A DNA stretch of 64,000 nt from CAZTQN01 sp964615765 (GCA_964615765.1 CAZTQN010000006.1:1-64000), one strand, 5' to 3'; positions 32,453 through 41,848 are shown, counted from the stretch's first letter. Numbers and translations are program-made. The notes: a model not told the origin generated them from the letters alone.

Positions 32453-33682
32453 CCGGGCCGCTTCCAGCGGCGCGACGCCCGACCGTGTCGGCTCGGGCGG
32501 ACGCAGTCCCAGCACCCGCTCGAGCGCATCGGCCGACTCCACCGCCGCGTTCTTCCCGCGGAACCGGCGCACCACCGCGGCGAGGTTCTCCCGCTGGTCG
32601 TCCGCGTACCCGTCGCGCCGCAGCAGCTTGATGATCTCCAGCGCCAGCGGCTCGCCATCGCCGAAGTGCGGGATGAACTCCGGCACGATCCGCCGCCCCG
32701 CGACGAGATTGGGCAGGGTGAAGTGGGGGGGCCGCACCAGCCAGAAACCCACGCTGTAGTACAGCAGTTTCGTCGGGCGATACAGCGCGACCATCGGCTT
32801 GACCTGCCGCGTGATCTGCAGCGTCACCGTCCCCGACACCACCAGCGCAAAGTCGCACCACGCGATCGCGGCGTCCGTGTCCGACGCGACCATGTGCAGC
32901 CCCGCCGGCCACCCGCCCAGTTCGCTCGCGATCTCGCGGAGATACTGCGCCGTCTCCGGCCTGGTCGCCGCGACCACGCCCGCCGCGTCCGGGTACACCG
33001 CGCGAATCCGCGCAAACGCGTCCAGCAGCACCGGGAAGCACCCGCTCATCTCCGCCGGCCTCGAACCCGGCATGAGCGCCAGTTTCGGCGCCCCGCCCGG
33101 GATCCGCGCCGCCCGCGGCGCCAGCGCCTCGAGGTCCACCGGCTCATCGAACAACGGGTGCCCGACAAACCGCGCCGGCACCGCGCGCGACTGGAACCAC
33201 TCCTCCTCAAACGGCAAGAGGCACAGCACCAGGTCCGTCAGCCGCCGCAGCTTGTGCACGCGCCACGACGCCCACGCCCACACCTGCGGCGCCACCAGGT
33301 GCACCACCTTCATCCCCGCCCGCTTGGTCATCGCGCAGATCGGGAAGTTCGCCGCCGGCGAGTCCACCGGCACGTGCACGCACCCGCGACGCCCCGCCAG
33401 CGGTCCCGTCCGCAGCCACTTCGCGATCGACCGGTTGATCTTCCGGTGCTCCAGGATCTTCTTCACCCCGGGCATGCCGATGACGGCGTTCTCCCCCGTG
33501 CGCTGGACGATCACCGCCCCCGCCTTCTCCATCTTCGGCCCGCCCCACGCATAGATCTCCAGGTCCGGGTGCCGCCGCTTGAGTTCGGCGATCACGCTGG
33601 CCGCGTGATCATCCCCCGAGGGCTCGAACCCCGTGAACAGCAGCGCCGGGCGCTCGGGACTGGTTTGCGTCTGAGGGCTCAC
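32447..33682 (-). CDS. lpxB: Lipid-A-disaccharide synthase LpxB
   Basis: The 411-aa GT19 glycosyltransferase joins UDP-diacylglucosamine and lipid X in lipid A synthesis. It shows FTGFEPSGDDHAASVIAEL, WGGPKMEKAGA, PVDSPAANF, VVHLVAPQVWAWASWRV, LLPFEEEWF, FVGHPLFDE, LALMPGSRPAEM and LVVSGTVTLQI. The start is GTG, with TACGGT ending 6 nt upstream. Presence of lpxB indicates an outer membrane with lipid A-type lipid. No other lpx gene is in the window. It converges with the 284-aa gene. Confidence 0.95.
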   Translation of the reverse strand: MSPQTQTSPERPALLFTGFEPSGDDHAASVIAELKRRHPDLEIYAWGGPKMEKAGAVIVQRTGENAVIGMPGVKKILEHRKINRSIAKWLRTGPLAGRRGCVHVPVDSPAANFPICAMTKRAGMKVVHLVAPQVWAWASWRVHKLRRLTDLVLCLLPFEEEWFQSRAVPARFVGHPLFDEPVDLEALAPRAARIPGGAPKLALMPGSRPAEMSGCFPVLLDAFARIRAVYPDAAGVVAATRPETAQYLREIASELGGWPAGLHMVASDTDAAIAWCDFALVVSGTVTLQITRQVKPMVALYRPTKLLYYSVGFWLVRPPHFTLPNLVAGRRIVPEFIPHFGDGEPLALEIIKLLRRDGYADDQRENLAAVVRRFRGKNAAVESADALERVLGLRPPEPTRSGVAPLEAARS

Positions 33683-33688
33683 CGGCCA

Positions 33689-33694
33689 ACCGTA
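33689..33694 (-). promoter_or_regulatory. -10-like box TACGGT of lpxB
   Basis: On the minus strand, TACGGT ends 6 nt before the GTG start. No Shine-Dalgarno is visible between them. Confidence 0.35.
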
Positions 33695-33722
33695 TCAGCC
33701 TCGCCCCGCCGCGTCGGCACGA

Positions 33723-34376
33723 TCACAGCCCAGACTGCGCCAGCCACACGCTGGGCTTGCGCTCCAGCGCCCCGGCGATCGCGACCAGCGACTCGATGCT
33801 CGGCAGGTGGCTCCCGCGCTCGATCGACGACAACTGGCTCACTGAGATCCCGCTGCTCTCGCCCAAGTCCTTCAGCGTCCAGCCGCGCTCCGTTCGCGCC
33901 AGTCGGATGTGCCGCCCCAATTCCGCCCGCAGGCGGTTCAGCGGCGCCGTGCCCAGGCTGAACGCCTCGGCCGCCTGCGCCAGCGTCCGCCGCAGTTCTT
34001 CCAGCGAGAACGGCTTGGCGATGTAGTCAAACACCTCGCGCTTGAACGTCTGCCGCATCGAGTCCAGCGACGGGTACCCCGTCACCACGATCACGCACAG
34101 CTTCGCCCACCGCCGGCGCAGTTCTTCCAGCACCTGCTCCCCCGTCGCGTGCCCCATCTTCATGTCGATCAGCGCGATGTCGGGCAGGCGCTCCTGGCAG
34201 GCGGCGAAGAACTCCTCCGGCCCCGCCGCCGTCCGCACCTCGTGCCCCTCGCCTTCCAGCACGCCGCGCATGTACTCGCGAAAGTCTGCGTCGTCGTCCA
34301 GCACGACCAGGCTGAGCGCCACCGGCGGCTCAGCCGCGCCGACGGGAGCAGAAGTTGGCACGTTCGGCTGGTTCAT
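33723..34376 (-). CDS. Response regulator with XRE-type helix-turn-helix output
   Basis: The 217-aa protein consists of a receiver domain (about 22-140) and a Cro/C1-type HTH (about 150-212). The receiver keeps the acidic pair (LDDD, 27-29), the phospho-acceptor Asp71 (ALIDMKMG), Thr99 (VVTGYPS) and Lys121 (IAKPFS). The HTH reads IRLARTERGWTLKDLGESSG then ISVSQLSSIERG. XRE output domains are uncommon on response regulators; OmpR, NarL or Fis-type outputs are usual. The ATG overlaps the stop of the histidine kinase by 4 nt, so the kinase is its likely partner. Target genes are unknown. Confidence 0.92.
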   Translation of the reverse strand: MNQPNVPTSAPVGAAEPPVALSLVVLDDDADFREYMRGVLEGEGHEVRTAAGPEEFFAACQERLPDIALIDMKMGHATGEQVLEELRRRWAKLCVIVVTGYPSLDSMRQTFKREVFDYIAKPFSLEELRRTLAQAAEAFSLGTAPLNRLRAELGRHIRLARTERGWTLKDLGESSGISVSQLSSIERGSHLPSIESLVAIAGALERKPSVWLAQSGL

Positions 34377-36031
34377 GGTCTGGCCGCCCCGCTCCCGGTC
34401 GTCCCCGCCGCCCCGATATCGCCTGCCTCGCCTCTGCTGAGGGTACGTGGCAGCAGGATCTCGAACACCGCCCCCGTCGCCGCCCGCCCGCCGCCGGCCG
34501 CCCCGACGACCACCCCGTTGCCCGCCCCGCCGTTCCCGGTCCCCGCCGGCTCTTTCGTCGGCGTTACGTTCCGCGCGAGCAGCAGCCCGCCGTGCTCCCG
34601 CACGATCCCGTGCGCCACGGCGAGCCCAAGCCCTGTCCCCTTGCTGTCCAGCCGCGTCGACACAAACGGCTCGAACAGCCGGTCCAGCACATCCGGCCGG
34701 ATCCCCGGGCCGTTGTCCGTGATCGTCACGGCGCTCCACGGCGTGCCGTCCCGCTCGTACGCCTCGCCCGCAACGTCCAGCCGCATCTCCCCGTTCCGCC
34801 CCGCACGCCCGCCGACATCCACCGCGTTCCGCAGAATGTTCACCAGCACCTGCATGATGCGGTCCGCGTCGCAGTACGCCGTCAACTCCCGCGGCACGCG
34901 GTTGACCAGCGTCGCGCCCTGCGTCGATCGGTCCAGCCGCACCAGCGTCCACGCCTCATCCACCAGCGGCGCCAGGGGCGTCTCCCGCCCGGTGAACGGG
35001 CGCACGCGCGCAAAGTCCAGCAGGCTCTCGCTCAACCGCTCCAGCCGCCCGACCACACGCAGCATCAGCGCCGCCTCGCCCGCGTTCACGCCCGGCGTGC
35101 CCTGCGTCGACGCCGCGTTCAGCTTTTCTACCAGACCCTTCAGCACCGACAGCGGCGTGTTCAACTCGTGCGCGATCCCCGCGCTCATCATCCCCAGGCT
35201 CGCCAGCCGGTCCGCGTCGGCCAGGTTCTGCTTGGCGTTCTCCAGCAGGTGGTTCTTCCGCTTCAGGTCGTTGGCCACATCTTCCAATCGCGTCAGCGCG
35301 TCGGCGAGCTGCGCCTCCTGCTGCCGCAGCGCCAGCACCGACTCGTTGCGCGACCGCATGATCTCCCCCAGCTCGTCCGCCGGGATCAGCCCCGGCTCGA
35401 TGATCTCGCCCTCGCGCCGCCCTTCCTGCAGCGCCGTGTCGGCCTCAAGCATCGTGCGGATCGGCTGGTACACCGCCTTGGGCAGGACGAACAGTTCCAG
35501 CGCCGCCGCGACCAGCGCGTACACCGCGAGCAGCGCCACCGTGAACAGCACATACAGCCGGACCACCGCGTCCCGCGCCGCCTGCAGCACCACCGAGGCC
35601 TCGACAAACTCCCCGGTGCGCGCATCGAACGTCACGGCCCGCGTCGGCCCGTTCAGATCCGTCGCCGGGTGCGGCTCGATCACCAGGGGGCTGTCCGCCA
35701 GCCGCCGCGCCGACGCCGCGTCCAGCCCCAGCATCTCGGCGTTCCCGCGCCGGAGCATCACCCCGCCGATTGGGTCCGTGACGCGTTCCGCCGCTCCCTC
35801 CGCCCCGAGCGCCAGCGCCAGCACCACCCGCGCCTCGTGCGCCTCGGCCTGGCGGATCACCTCGCCGATCGCCGGACGCAGCGCCATCGCCAGAATCCCC
35901 GCGAGCACCAGCGAGAAGCACGTGTGCAGCACGATCAGCTTCTTGCGGATCCGCATCCCCGCCAAGAGCCCGCGCGGACGCTCCCCCGGGCTTTGCGTCG
36001 GCTGGTCGGTTCGGCTGCGTCGTCGTGGCAT
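34373..36031 (-). CDS. Membrane sensor histidine kinase
   Basis: The 552-aa protein has a cytoplasmic basic N-terminus, a helix near 32-50, an extracytoplasmic sensor loop (about 52-157), a second helix near 158-182 and a HAMP-like linker. A coiled coil (about 232-275) leads to the H-box GIAHELNTPL with His288. The ATPase domain has the N-box ILRNAVDVGG, DNGPGIRPDV and KGTGLGLAVAHGI. An insert rich in Gly/Ala lies near the end. It should phosphorylate the co-encoded REC-XRE regulator. Met26 is an alternative start. A short perfect hairpin (36082-36099) lies in the divergent gap to rsmB. Confidence 0.93.
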   Translation of the reverse strand: MPRRRSRTDQPTQSPGERPRGLLAGMRIRKKLIVLHTCFSLVLAGILAMALRPAIGEVIRQAEAHEARVVLALALGAEGAAERVTDPIGGVMLRRGNAEMLGLDAASARRLADSPLVIEPHPATDLNGPTRAVTFDARTGEFVEASVVLQAARDAVVRLYVLFTVALLAVYALVAAALELFVLPKAVYQPIRTMLEADTALQEGRREGEIIEPGLIPADELGEIMRSRNESVLALRQQEAQLADALTRLEDVANDLKRKNHLLENAKQNLADADRLASLGMMSAGIAHELNTPLSVLKGLVEKLNAASTQGTPGVNAGEAALMLRVVGRLERLSESLLDFARVRPFTGRETPLAPLVDEAWTLVRLDRSTQGATLVNRVPRELTAYCDADRIMQVLVNILRNAVDVGGRAGRNGEMRLDVAGEAYERDGTPWSAVTITDNGPGIRPDVLDRLFEPFVSTRLDSKGTGLGLAVAHGIVREHGGLLLARNVTPTKEPAGTGNGGAGNGVVVGAAGGGRAATGAVFEILLPRTLSRGEAGDIGAAGTTGSGAARP

Positions 36032-36081
36032 GCGGGGTGCCCCGTCTCGGGGCGATCAACAACACGCGGCGGAGAAGTGGG

Positions 36082-36099
36082 GGGGCGAAAAATCGCCCC
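36082..36099. promoter_or_regulatory. Small palindrome in the kinase-rsmB divergent gap
   Basis: GGGGCGA (36082-36088) and TCGCCCC (36093-36099) are perfect inverted repeats around AAAA. It could be an operator or a weak hairpin; there is no U-tract. Confidence 0.35.
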
Positions 36100-36110
36100 G
36101 CCGCGTCGAC

Positions 36111-36116
36111 TACAGT
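36111..36116 (+). promoter_or_regulatory. -10-like box TACAGT of rsmB
   Basis: TACAGT ends 5 nt before the GTG start at 36122. The same hexamer precedes the tRNA gene (47692-47697), which supports it as a real -10. Confidence 0.5.
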
Positions 36117-36121
36117 CGCCG

Positions 36122-37582
36122 GTGAAACGCTCCCGGCGCCGCGGCCCCTCCAACGCCTCAACGGTATCGCCCAGCATTCACGCCGGGGCCGATCCTGAGA
36201 CCGCCGCCGTCCTCCGTCCCGCCCCGCTCGACGACCTTCCGCGCCACGCCGCGATGATCGTCCTGTGCCGCCAGGCCAAGCTCTGGCCTGACGTCGATCT
36301 CAGCGTCCTCCCCCGCACGCTCGATCTTCTGGGCGATCGACTCTCGCCGCTCGACCGCGCCTTCGTGCACGCGCTGTACGACGCCACCGTCCGCCGCTGG
36401 AACACGCTCGAGTACTTCATCCAGTGCGAGCTGCACCAGCCCATCGGCGGGATCGAGGCGCGCCTGCGGGCCGTCCTGCTCGCCGCCGCGGCCCAGGTCC
36501 TGTTCATGGACAAAGTCCCGTCGCACGCGGCGATCAACCACGCCGTCGAATGGGCCAAGCGCGTCATCCGCCCCGGCGCCGGCGCCGTCGCCAACGCCGT
36601 GCTCCGCAAGATCGCCCCGCGCCTGCCCGAAGACCGCGCCGCCGCCCGCCGCGAACGCTTCACGGGCGCCCCGGACGAACTCGCCCTCGACGACGGCGGC
36701 GCGCTGGCCATCCTCGGCGCCCCGCTCCCCGATGACCCCGTCCGCCGCCTCGCCGTCGCCGCCAGTTGCCCCGAGCCCCTCCTCGACCACTGGCTGAAGT
36801 CCCGCCCGATGCACGAGGTCCGGCACCTCGCGCTGCACGGCCTCTCCCGCGCCCCCGTCACGCTCAACACGGCCCACGCGACCGCGCCCCTGCCCGAAGG
36901 CCTCACGCCGCACACCGCCCCCGGCCATCACGTCTACGTCGGCCCGCCCGCGGACCTCCCCGCCCTGCTCGCCGGCCGATCCGACATCTGGGTGCAGGAC
37001 GCCGCATCGTCCGTCGCCGTCAGCAGTCTCCGCGGCCTGTCGCCGCGCGTCATCGCCGACCTTTGCGCCGGCCAGGGCACCAAGACGCGCCAACTCGCCG
37101 CCATGTTCCCCAGCGCCGAGATCATCGCGACCGACATCGACCGCGACCGCCTGCACGTCCTCTCGCGCGTGCTGGCCAACACGCCGAACGTCCGCACGCT
37201 CCCGTTCCCGGCCGTCCGCGACCGCCTGCTCGGCGCCGCCGATCTGGTGCTGCTCGACGTCCCCTGCTCAAACACCGGCGTGCTCAGCCGCCGCCCCGAA
37301 GCCCGGCACCGCTTCGACGCCAAACACCTCGACGCCCTCACTGCCCTGCAGCGCCAGATCATCGCCGACACCATCCCGCTCCTGTCCACCAACCCCCGCG
37401 GCGGGATTCTCTTCAGCACCTGCTCCATCGAGCCCGAAGAAAACCAGCAGCACGCCGCCTGGGCCGCCAAGTGGCACACGCTCTCCCCGACGCGCGAGCA
37501 CGCCGCTCTCCCCGCCGGCGGCCCCGGCTCCCCGCCCGACCGCCACGCCGACGGCGCCTATTCCGTCCTCCTCGCCGGATAA
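36122..37582 (+). CDS. rsmB: 16S rRNA m5C967 methyltransferase RsmB (NusB-domain fusion)
   Basis: The 486-aa protein has an N-terminal NusB-like helical domain (about 35-180; LSPLDRAFVHALYDATVRRW, SHAAINHAVEWAKR) and a C-terminal SAM methyltransferase. Motifs are VQDAASSVAVSSL, IADLCAGQGTKTRQLA (SAM loop), IATDIDRDRL, LDVPCSNTGVLSRRPE and FSTCSIEPEEN. The two cysteines (PCSNTG and TCSIE) are the RNA m5C release and catalytic residues. A longer reading frame upstream is antisense to the histidine kinase. The GTG at 36122 is chosen from the TACAGT box 5 nt before it. Confidence 0.93.
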   Translation: MKRSRRRGPSNASTVSPSIHAGADPETAAVLRPAPLDDLPRHAAMIVLCRQAKLWPDVDLSVLPRTLDLLGDRLSPLDRAFVHALYDATVRRWNTLEYFIQCELHQPIGGIEARLRAVLLAAAAQVLFMDKVPSHAAINHAVEWAKRVIRPGAGAVANAVLRKIAPRLPEDRAAARRERFTGAPDELALDDGGALAILGAPLPDDPVRRLAVAASCPEPLLDHWLKSRPMHEVRHLALHGLSRAPVTLNTAHATAPLPEGLTPHTAPGHHVYVGPPADLPALLAGRSDIWVQDAASSVAVSSLRGLSPRVIADLCAGQGTKTRQLAAMFPSAEIIATDIDRDRLHVLSRVLANTPNVRTLPFPAVRDRLLGAADLVLLDVPCSNTGVLSRRPEARHRFDAKHLDALTALQRQIIADTIPLLSTNPRGGILFSTCSIEPEENQQHAAWAAKWHTLSPTREHAALPAGGPGSPPDRHADGAYSVLLAG

Positions 37583-37726
37583 CCAACAACCCCCGCGCCG
37601 ACATCCGCACTCAAGCGGGTACACTCCCGCCCCGATTGACCGACGCGTCGGCCTCCCCGACTCGCCGCCACGCGGGCGGTGTTCGTTTGTCTGATCCACA
37701 CGGGCGGGCGGGGTGCGAGGACGGGC

Positions 37727-38188
37727 ATGAGACTGCTGGACATCCTGAGCCTGGAGTGCATCAAGGTCCCGCTGCTCGCCACTGATAAACAGGGGGCGAT
37801 CAACGAACTCTCCGACCTCCTCGCGTCGGCCTCCAAGATCAAACACCCCGGCGCGCTCAAAGAAGCCGTCTGGACACGCGAGCAGACCCGCACCACCGGC
37901 ATCGGGCACGGGCTGGCCATCCCCCACGGCAAGGCCCCCGGCGTCGAGTCCCTCGCGCTCGCCATGGGCAAGCCCGCCGACCCGATGGACTTCCAGGCCA
38001 TCGACGGCAAGCCCGTCCGCCTCATCATCCTCCTCGCCTCCCCGCCCCACGCCACCAGCGACCACATCCAGGCCCTGGCCCACATCTCCCGGCTCATGTC
38101 GATGGAAGAACTGCGCCAGAAGGTCTACGCCGCCTCCTCCGCCGCCGAGGTCTTCGACCTCTTCCGCCAGCACGAACAGCCCGCCTGA
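37727..38188 (+). CDS. PTS EIIA-type (fructose/PtsN-like) phosphocarrier domain protein
   Basis: The 153-aa single-domain protein resembles EIIA of the fructose/mannitol class and PtsN. The phospho-accepting histidine is expected at His67 in GHGLAIPHGKAPGV. Other features are ECIKVPLLATDKQGAINELSD and HIQALAHISRLM. No EIIB or EIIC is nearby, so a regulatory role like PtsN is more likely than sugar uptake. The start at 37727 begins the conserved domain; a GTG at 37679 is possible. TACACT at 37620-37625 would give a leader of about 95 nt. Confidence 0.9.
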   Translation: MRLLDILSLECIKVPLLATDKQGAINELSDLLASASKIKHPGALKEAVWTREQTRTTGIGHGLAIPHGKAPGVESLALAMGKPADPMDFQAIDGKPVRLIILLASPPHATSDHIQALAHISRLMSMEELRQKVYAASSAAEVFDLFRQHEQPA

Positions 38189-38275
38189 AGCGAACGCATC
38201 CCCGCGACCGTCCGCCGCGATCCGGCATCTCTGCATCATCTCGCCCCCGCCGACTCACCCCGCCGCTCGACACCG

Positions 38276-39259
38276 ATGACCCCGCAACAGACCGCCCACC
38301 CCGCCCCATCCGCCCTCGCGATGTCACGAGCGCCCGTGCAAGTCAACCCCGTCCCCGCGCCCGCCCCCGGCGATCTGCCCGAGGCCCTGGTCGCGCCCAC
38401 CGCGACCATCGACGCCTATCTGCGCGAGTGCGTCGAGAGCCTCTCCCTCCCGCCCAACCTGCGCGACGCCGTGCTCTACGCCCTGCTCGGCCCCGGCAAG
38501 CGCGTCCGCCCGCTGCTGGTCTGGCACGCCTTCCACGCCGCCGGCGGCTCGCCCGCCAGCGTCGCCCGCTGCCTCCCCGCCGCCGCCGCCCTCGAGATGG
38601 TCCACGCCTTCAGCCTCGTCCACGACGACCTGCCCGGGCTGGATAATGACGACCTCCGCCGCGGCCGCCCCACGCTCCACCGGCACACCAGCGAGCCCAT
38701 GGCCATCCTCGCCGGCGACTGCCTGCTCACCTCCGCCTTCCACATCCTGGTCGACCGCGTCGACGACCCAGCGCTGCAAGCGAGGCTCGTCCGCGAGATC
38801 GCCGTCGGCACCAACGCCATGATCGTCGGCCAGGTCTTCGACACCCTCGGCGGCATGCCCGACTCCGCCTCCGGCGTCGAACGCCTCGAACTCGTCCACC
38901 GCAACAAAACCGGCATGCTCATCCGCGCCGCCTGCCGCATGGGCGCCATGTGCGTGGGCCCCTCCCTCCGCCCCGCCGCCCTCGACGCCATCACCGCCTA
39001 CGCCGACGCCATCGGCCTCATGTTCCAGGTCGTCGACGACCTGCTCGACGTCACGCAGAGCACCGCCCACCTCGGCAAGAAGTCCGGCAAAGACGAAGAC
39101 GCCGGCAAACTCACCTACCCCGGTCTCCTCGGCGTCGAGCGTTCTCGGGCCGAAGTCGCCCGCCTTCAGACGCTCAGTCTGAACGCCCTCGCCCCTCTCG
39201 ACGTACCCGCCGAGCCCCTGCGGCAACTCTGCCTCTACCTCGCCACCCGCACCCGTTAA
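38276..39259 (+). CDS. Short-chain polyprenyl diphosphate synthase (farnesyl/geranylgeranyl type)
   Basis: The 327-aa enzyme condenses isopentenyl diphosphate with allylic diphosphates. The first Asp-rich motif is HDDLPGLDNDD (Asp117, Asp118, Asp123) followed by RRGRPTLH; the second is VVDDLLDVTQ. GKRVRPLL is the substrate-binding segment, and KKSGKDEDAGKLTYP is typical of IspA. The first 40 residues are Pro-rich and disordered; Met16 is an alternative start. The downstream dxs gene supplies precursors of the same pathway, and uppS elsewhere in the window uses its product. Confidence 0.93.
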   Translation: MTPQQTAHPAPSALAMSRAPVQVNPVPAPAPGDLPEALVAPTATIDAYLRECVESLSLPPNLRDAVLYALLGPGKRVRPLLVWHAFHAAGGSPASVARCLPAAAALEMVHAFSLVHDDLPGLDNDDLRRGRPTLHRHTSEPMAILAGDCLLTSAFHILVDRVDDPALQARLVREIAVGTNAMIVGQVFDTLGGMPDSASGVERLELVHRNKTGMLIRAACRMGAMCVGPSLRPAALDAITAYADAIGLMFQVVDDLLDVTQSTAHLGKKSGKDEDAGKLTYPGLLGVERSRAEVARLQTLSLNALAPLDVPAEPLRQLCLYLATRTR

Positions 39260-39432
39260 CCATCCTCACCCGGCCTGAAACCAACCAGCGCCCTCCGGCG
39301 TTTCATTGCTCATTAACAGTCACGAACATCCGGAATCTGCCCGCGACGTGGGACGAACTCACCAGCGCGCGTAACCTCCGGTGCTTCCTCGGACGGCACG
39401 GACGCCGTCGACCATTCCCGCAAGGAGCCTGA

Positions 39433-41427
39433 ATGTCCCTGCTCAGCACGATCCGAACCCCCGCCGACCTCCGCGCCCTCTCCATCGCCCAGCTCCCCGA
39501 AGTCGCGGCGGACATTCGCAAGGCCATCTGCGATCAGGTCTCCGTCTCCGGCGGGCACCTGGCCCCCAACCTCGGCGTGGTCGAACTCACTATCGCCCTC
39601 CATTACGTCTTCGACTTCGCCTGGGACCGCCTCCTGTTCGACGTCGGGCACCAGTGCTACCCCCACAAGCTCCTCACCGGGCGCCAGCATCTGTTCCCCG
39701 GCCTCCGCACCAGCGCCGGCATGTCCGGGTTCCCCGAGCCCCTCGAATCTCCGTATGACCTCTTCCGCGTCGGGCACGCCGGCACCGCGATCTCCTGCGG
39801 CGTCGGCATGGCCCGCGGCGACACCCTCAACGGCGAAGGCTTCGACCCCGCCAAGCGCCCCGACGGCCGCCGCGTCGTCACCGTCATCGGCGACGCCTCC
39901 ATCGTCAACGGTGTCGCCATGGAAGGCCTCAACGGCGCCGGCACCCTCCGCCGCCAGTTCCTCACCATCCTGAACGACAACGGGATGTCCATCTCCAAGC
40001 CCCAGGGCGCGATCGCTCAATACTTCGATCGCGTCCGCCTCAGCCACACCTACGCCGACCTCAAGAAGCGCGGCAAGGAACTCCTCAAGGGCGTCCCCGG
40101 CGGCTCCCTCATCGCCGAGGCCTATCACGCCGCCGGCGAACTCAGCAAGACCGTCGTCCACGAAGGCGCCTGGTTCGAGCACTTCGGCCTGCTCACCGTC
40201 GGCCCCATCGACGGGCACGACCTGCCCACCCTCATCGACTTCTTCCGCGAAGCCCGCGACCTCGACCGCCCCATGGTCCTGCACGTCAAGACCGTCAAGG
40301 GCAAGGGCTTCGACTTCGCCGAGGGCGACTCCAGCAAGTTCCACTCCCCCGCGCCCTTCGTCCGCGAAGGCTGCCGCGTCGAGATCAAGAAGGACGGCCG
40401 CTCCTTCACCACCGCCATCGGCGACATCATGGTCGACCTGATGAAGCGCGACGACAAGGTCGTCACCGCCACCGCCGCCATGCCCGACGGCACCGGCATG
40501 TCCAAGACCATCGCCGCCTTCCCCGACCGCTCCTTCGACACCGGCATCTGCGAGAGCCACGCCCTCGACATGATGGCCGGCATGGCCAAGACCGGCCTCA
40601 AGCCCTTCTTCGCCGTCTACTGCACCTTCCTCCAGCGCGCCTTCGACCAGGCCTTCCAGGAGTCCAGCCTCCAGGGCCTGCCCGTCCGCCTGCTGCTCGA
40701 CCGCGCCGGCCTCGTCGGCGGTGACGGCTCCGTGCACCACGGCTTCTGCGACGTCGCCATCCTCCGCACCCTCCCCGGCGCCGCCATCACCGCCGCCATC
40801 GACGAGCCCTCCCTCCGCGCCGCCGTCGACTTCCTCTACGCCTACGAAGAAGGCCTCTCCAGCGTCCGCTACCCGCGCGCCAGCGTCTGCGACCTGGTCA
40901 CCAGCCGCCTGGGTCAGACGCCGCCCTTCGTCCTCGGCAAGGCCCGCTGCCTCACGCCGGACCTCGACGTCCAGCGCGGCGACCTCGCGGCCCAGCCCGA
41001 CGTCGCCGTCCTCGCTTTCGGCACGCCCGCGATCGACGCCCTCCTCGCCGCCGATCAGCTCAAGGGCGAGTACCGCGTCGCCGTCTACGACGCCCGCTTC
41101 GCCAAGCCGATCGACGCCGACCTCGTCCGCGCCCTGCTCTCACGCAACATCCCCGTCATCACCGTGGAAGATCACTCCGTCGTCGCTGGCTTCGGCGCCG
41201 CGGTGATCGAGTCGGCCCAGGAGCAGAAGCTCGACGCCTCCCGCGTCGTCCGCCTGGGCCTGCCCGATTCTTGGATCTACCAGGACTCCCGCGAGACGCA
41301 GCTCGCCCTGGCGGGCATCGACCAGGCCGGCATCGCCCGCGCCATCCGTCACGCCGCCGCCGACGCGCCGACCCGTGCGTCGCGCGTCAGCGTCGAGACC
41401 CGCCCCGCCGCCGCCGCGGCCCGCTGA
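39433..41427 (+). CDS. dxs: 1-deoxy-D-xylulose-5-phosphate synthase
   Basis: The 664-aa thiamine-diphosphate enzyme joins pyruvate and glyceraldehyde-3-phosphate, the entry step of the MEP isoprenoid pathway. Landmarks are GGHLAPNLGVVELTIALH, FDVGHQCYPHKLLTGR, a TPP-binding VIGDASIVNGVAMEGLN with NDNGMSIS, CESHALDMMAGMA (catalytic Glu), YCTFLQRAFDQ, and DRAGLVGGDGSVHHG. The TPP motif reads GDAS where GDGA/GDGS is usual, and ESH where EQH is usual. It is a divergent but complete Dxs. AAGGAG 6 nt before the ATG supports the start. QueF follows after 18 nt. Confidence 0.93.
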   Translation: MSLLSTIRTPADLRALSIAQLPEVAADIRKAICDQVSVSGGHLAPNLGVVELTIALHYVFDFAWDRLLFDVGHQCYPHKLLTGRQHLFPGLRTSAGMSGFPEPLESPYDLFRVGHAGTAISCGVGMARGDTLNGEGFDPAKRPDGRRVVTVIGDASIVNGVAMEGLNGAGTLRRQFLTILNDNGMSISKPQGAIAQYFDRVRLSHTYADLKKRGKELLKGVPGGSLIAEAYHAAGELSKTVVHEGAWFEHFGLLTVGPIDGHDLPTLIDFFREARDLDRPMVLHVKTVKGKGFDFAEGDSSKFHSPAPFVREGCRVEIKKDGRSFTTAIGDIMVDLMKRDDKVVTATAAMPDGTGMSKTIAAFPDRSFDTGICESHALDMMAGMAKTGLKPFFAVYCTFLQRAFDQAFQESSLQGLPVRLLLDRAGLVGGDGSVHHGFCDVAILRTLPGAAITAAIDEPSLRAAVDFLYAYEEGLSSVRYPRASVCDLVTSRLGQTPPFVLGKARCLTPDLDVQRGDLAAQPDVAVLAFGTPAIDALLAADQLKGEYRVAVYDARFAKPIDADLVRALLSRNIPVITVEDHSVVAGFGAAVIESAQEQKLDASRVVRLGLPDSWIYQDSRETQLALAGIDQAGIARAIRHAAADAPTRASRVSVETRPAAAAAR

Positions 41428-41445
41428 TCCTCTCACCCGACACGC

Positions 41446-41820
41446 ATGCCCGACCCGCGCTTGCTCGAAACCTTCCCCACGCCCACCCCCGCGCCGCTCG
41501 TCATCGAGCACGTCGCCGAGGAGTTCACCTCCGTCTGCCCCAAGACCGGGCATCCGGATTTCGGCGTCATCACGCTCCGCTACCAGCCCTCCGCGGCCGG
41601 CGGCTGCGTCGAGCTCAAAAGCCTCAAGCTCTACTACCACAGCTTCCGCAACGAGGGCATCTTCTACGAGAGCGTGACCGACCGCATCCGCACCGACCTC
41701 GCCGCGCTCCTCTCGCCCGTCTGGCTCCAGATCATCGCCGATTGGCGCGGGCGTGGCGGCATCCGCTCCGTCATCCGGGCCGACTTCGGCTCACCCCCGT
41801 CGCACTATCTGGGTCGCTGA
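41446..41820 (+). CDS. queF: NADPH-dependent 7-cyano-7-deazaguanine reductase QueF
   Basis: The 124-aa short-form QueF reduces preQ0 to preQ1 for queuosine. The catalytic Cys31 lies in EEFTSVCPKTGHPDFG and Asp38 follows in the same motif. The NADPH-related motif is ELKSLKLYYHSFRNEGIFYE. This is the unimodular, T-fold type, related to FolE2 and other T-fold enzymes. The gene follows dxs by 18 nt on the same strand. FolE2 at 24173 could supply the pathway's first intermediate. Confidence 0.95.
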   Translation: MPDPRLLETFPTPTPAPLVIEHVAEEFTSVCPKTGHPDFGVITLRYQPSAAGGCVELKSLKLYYHSFRNEGIFYESVTDRIRTDLAALLSPVWLQIIADWRGRGGIRSVIRADFGSPPSHYLGR

Positions 41821-41848
41821 GCACACCGCACGATCGCCCGCGTCGCGC

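Noticed and set aside
34355..36121. Upstream extension of rsmB to over 1,000 residues
   Set aside because: The extension is antisense to a well-supported histidine kinase and is Arg/Pro-rich. The GTG at 36122 with TACAGT upstream is a better start.
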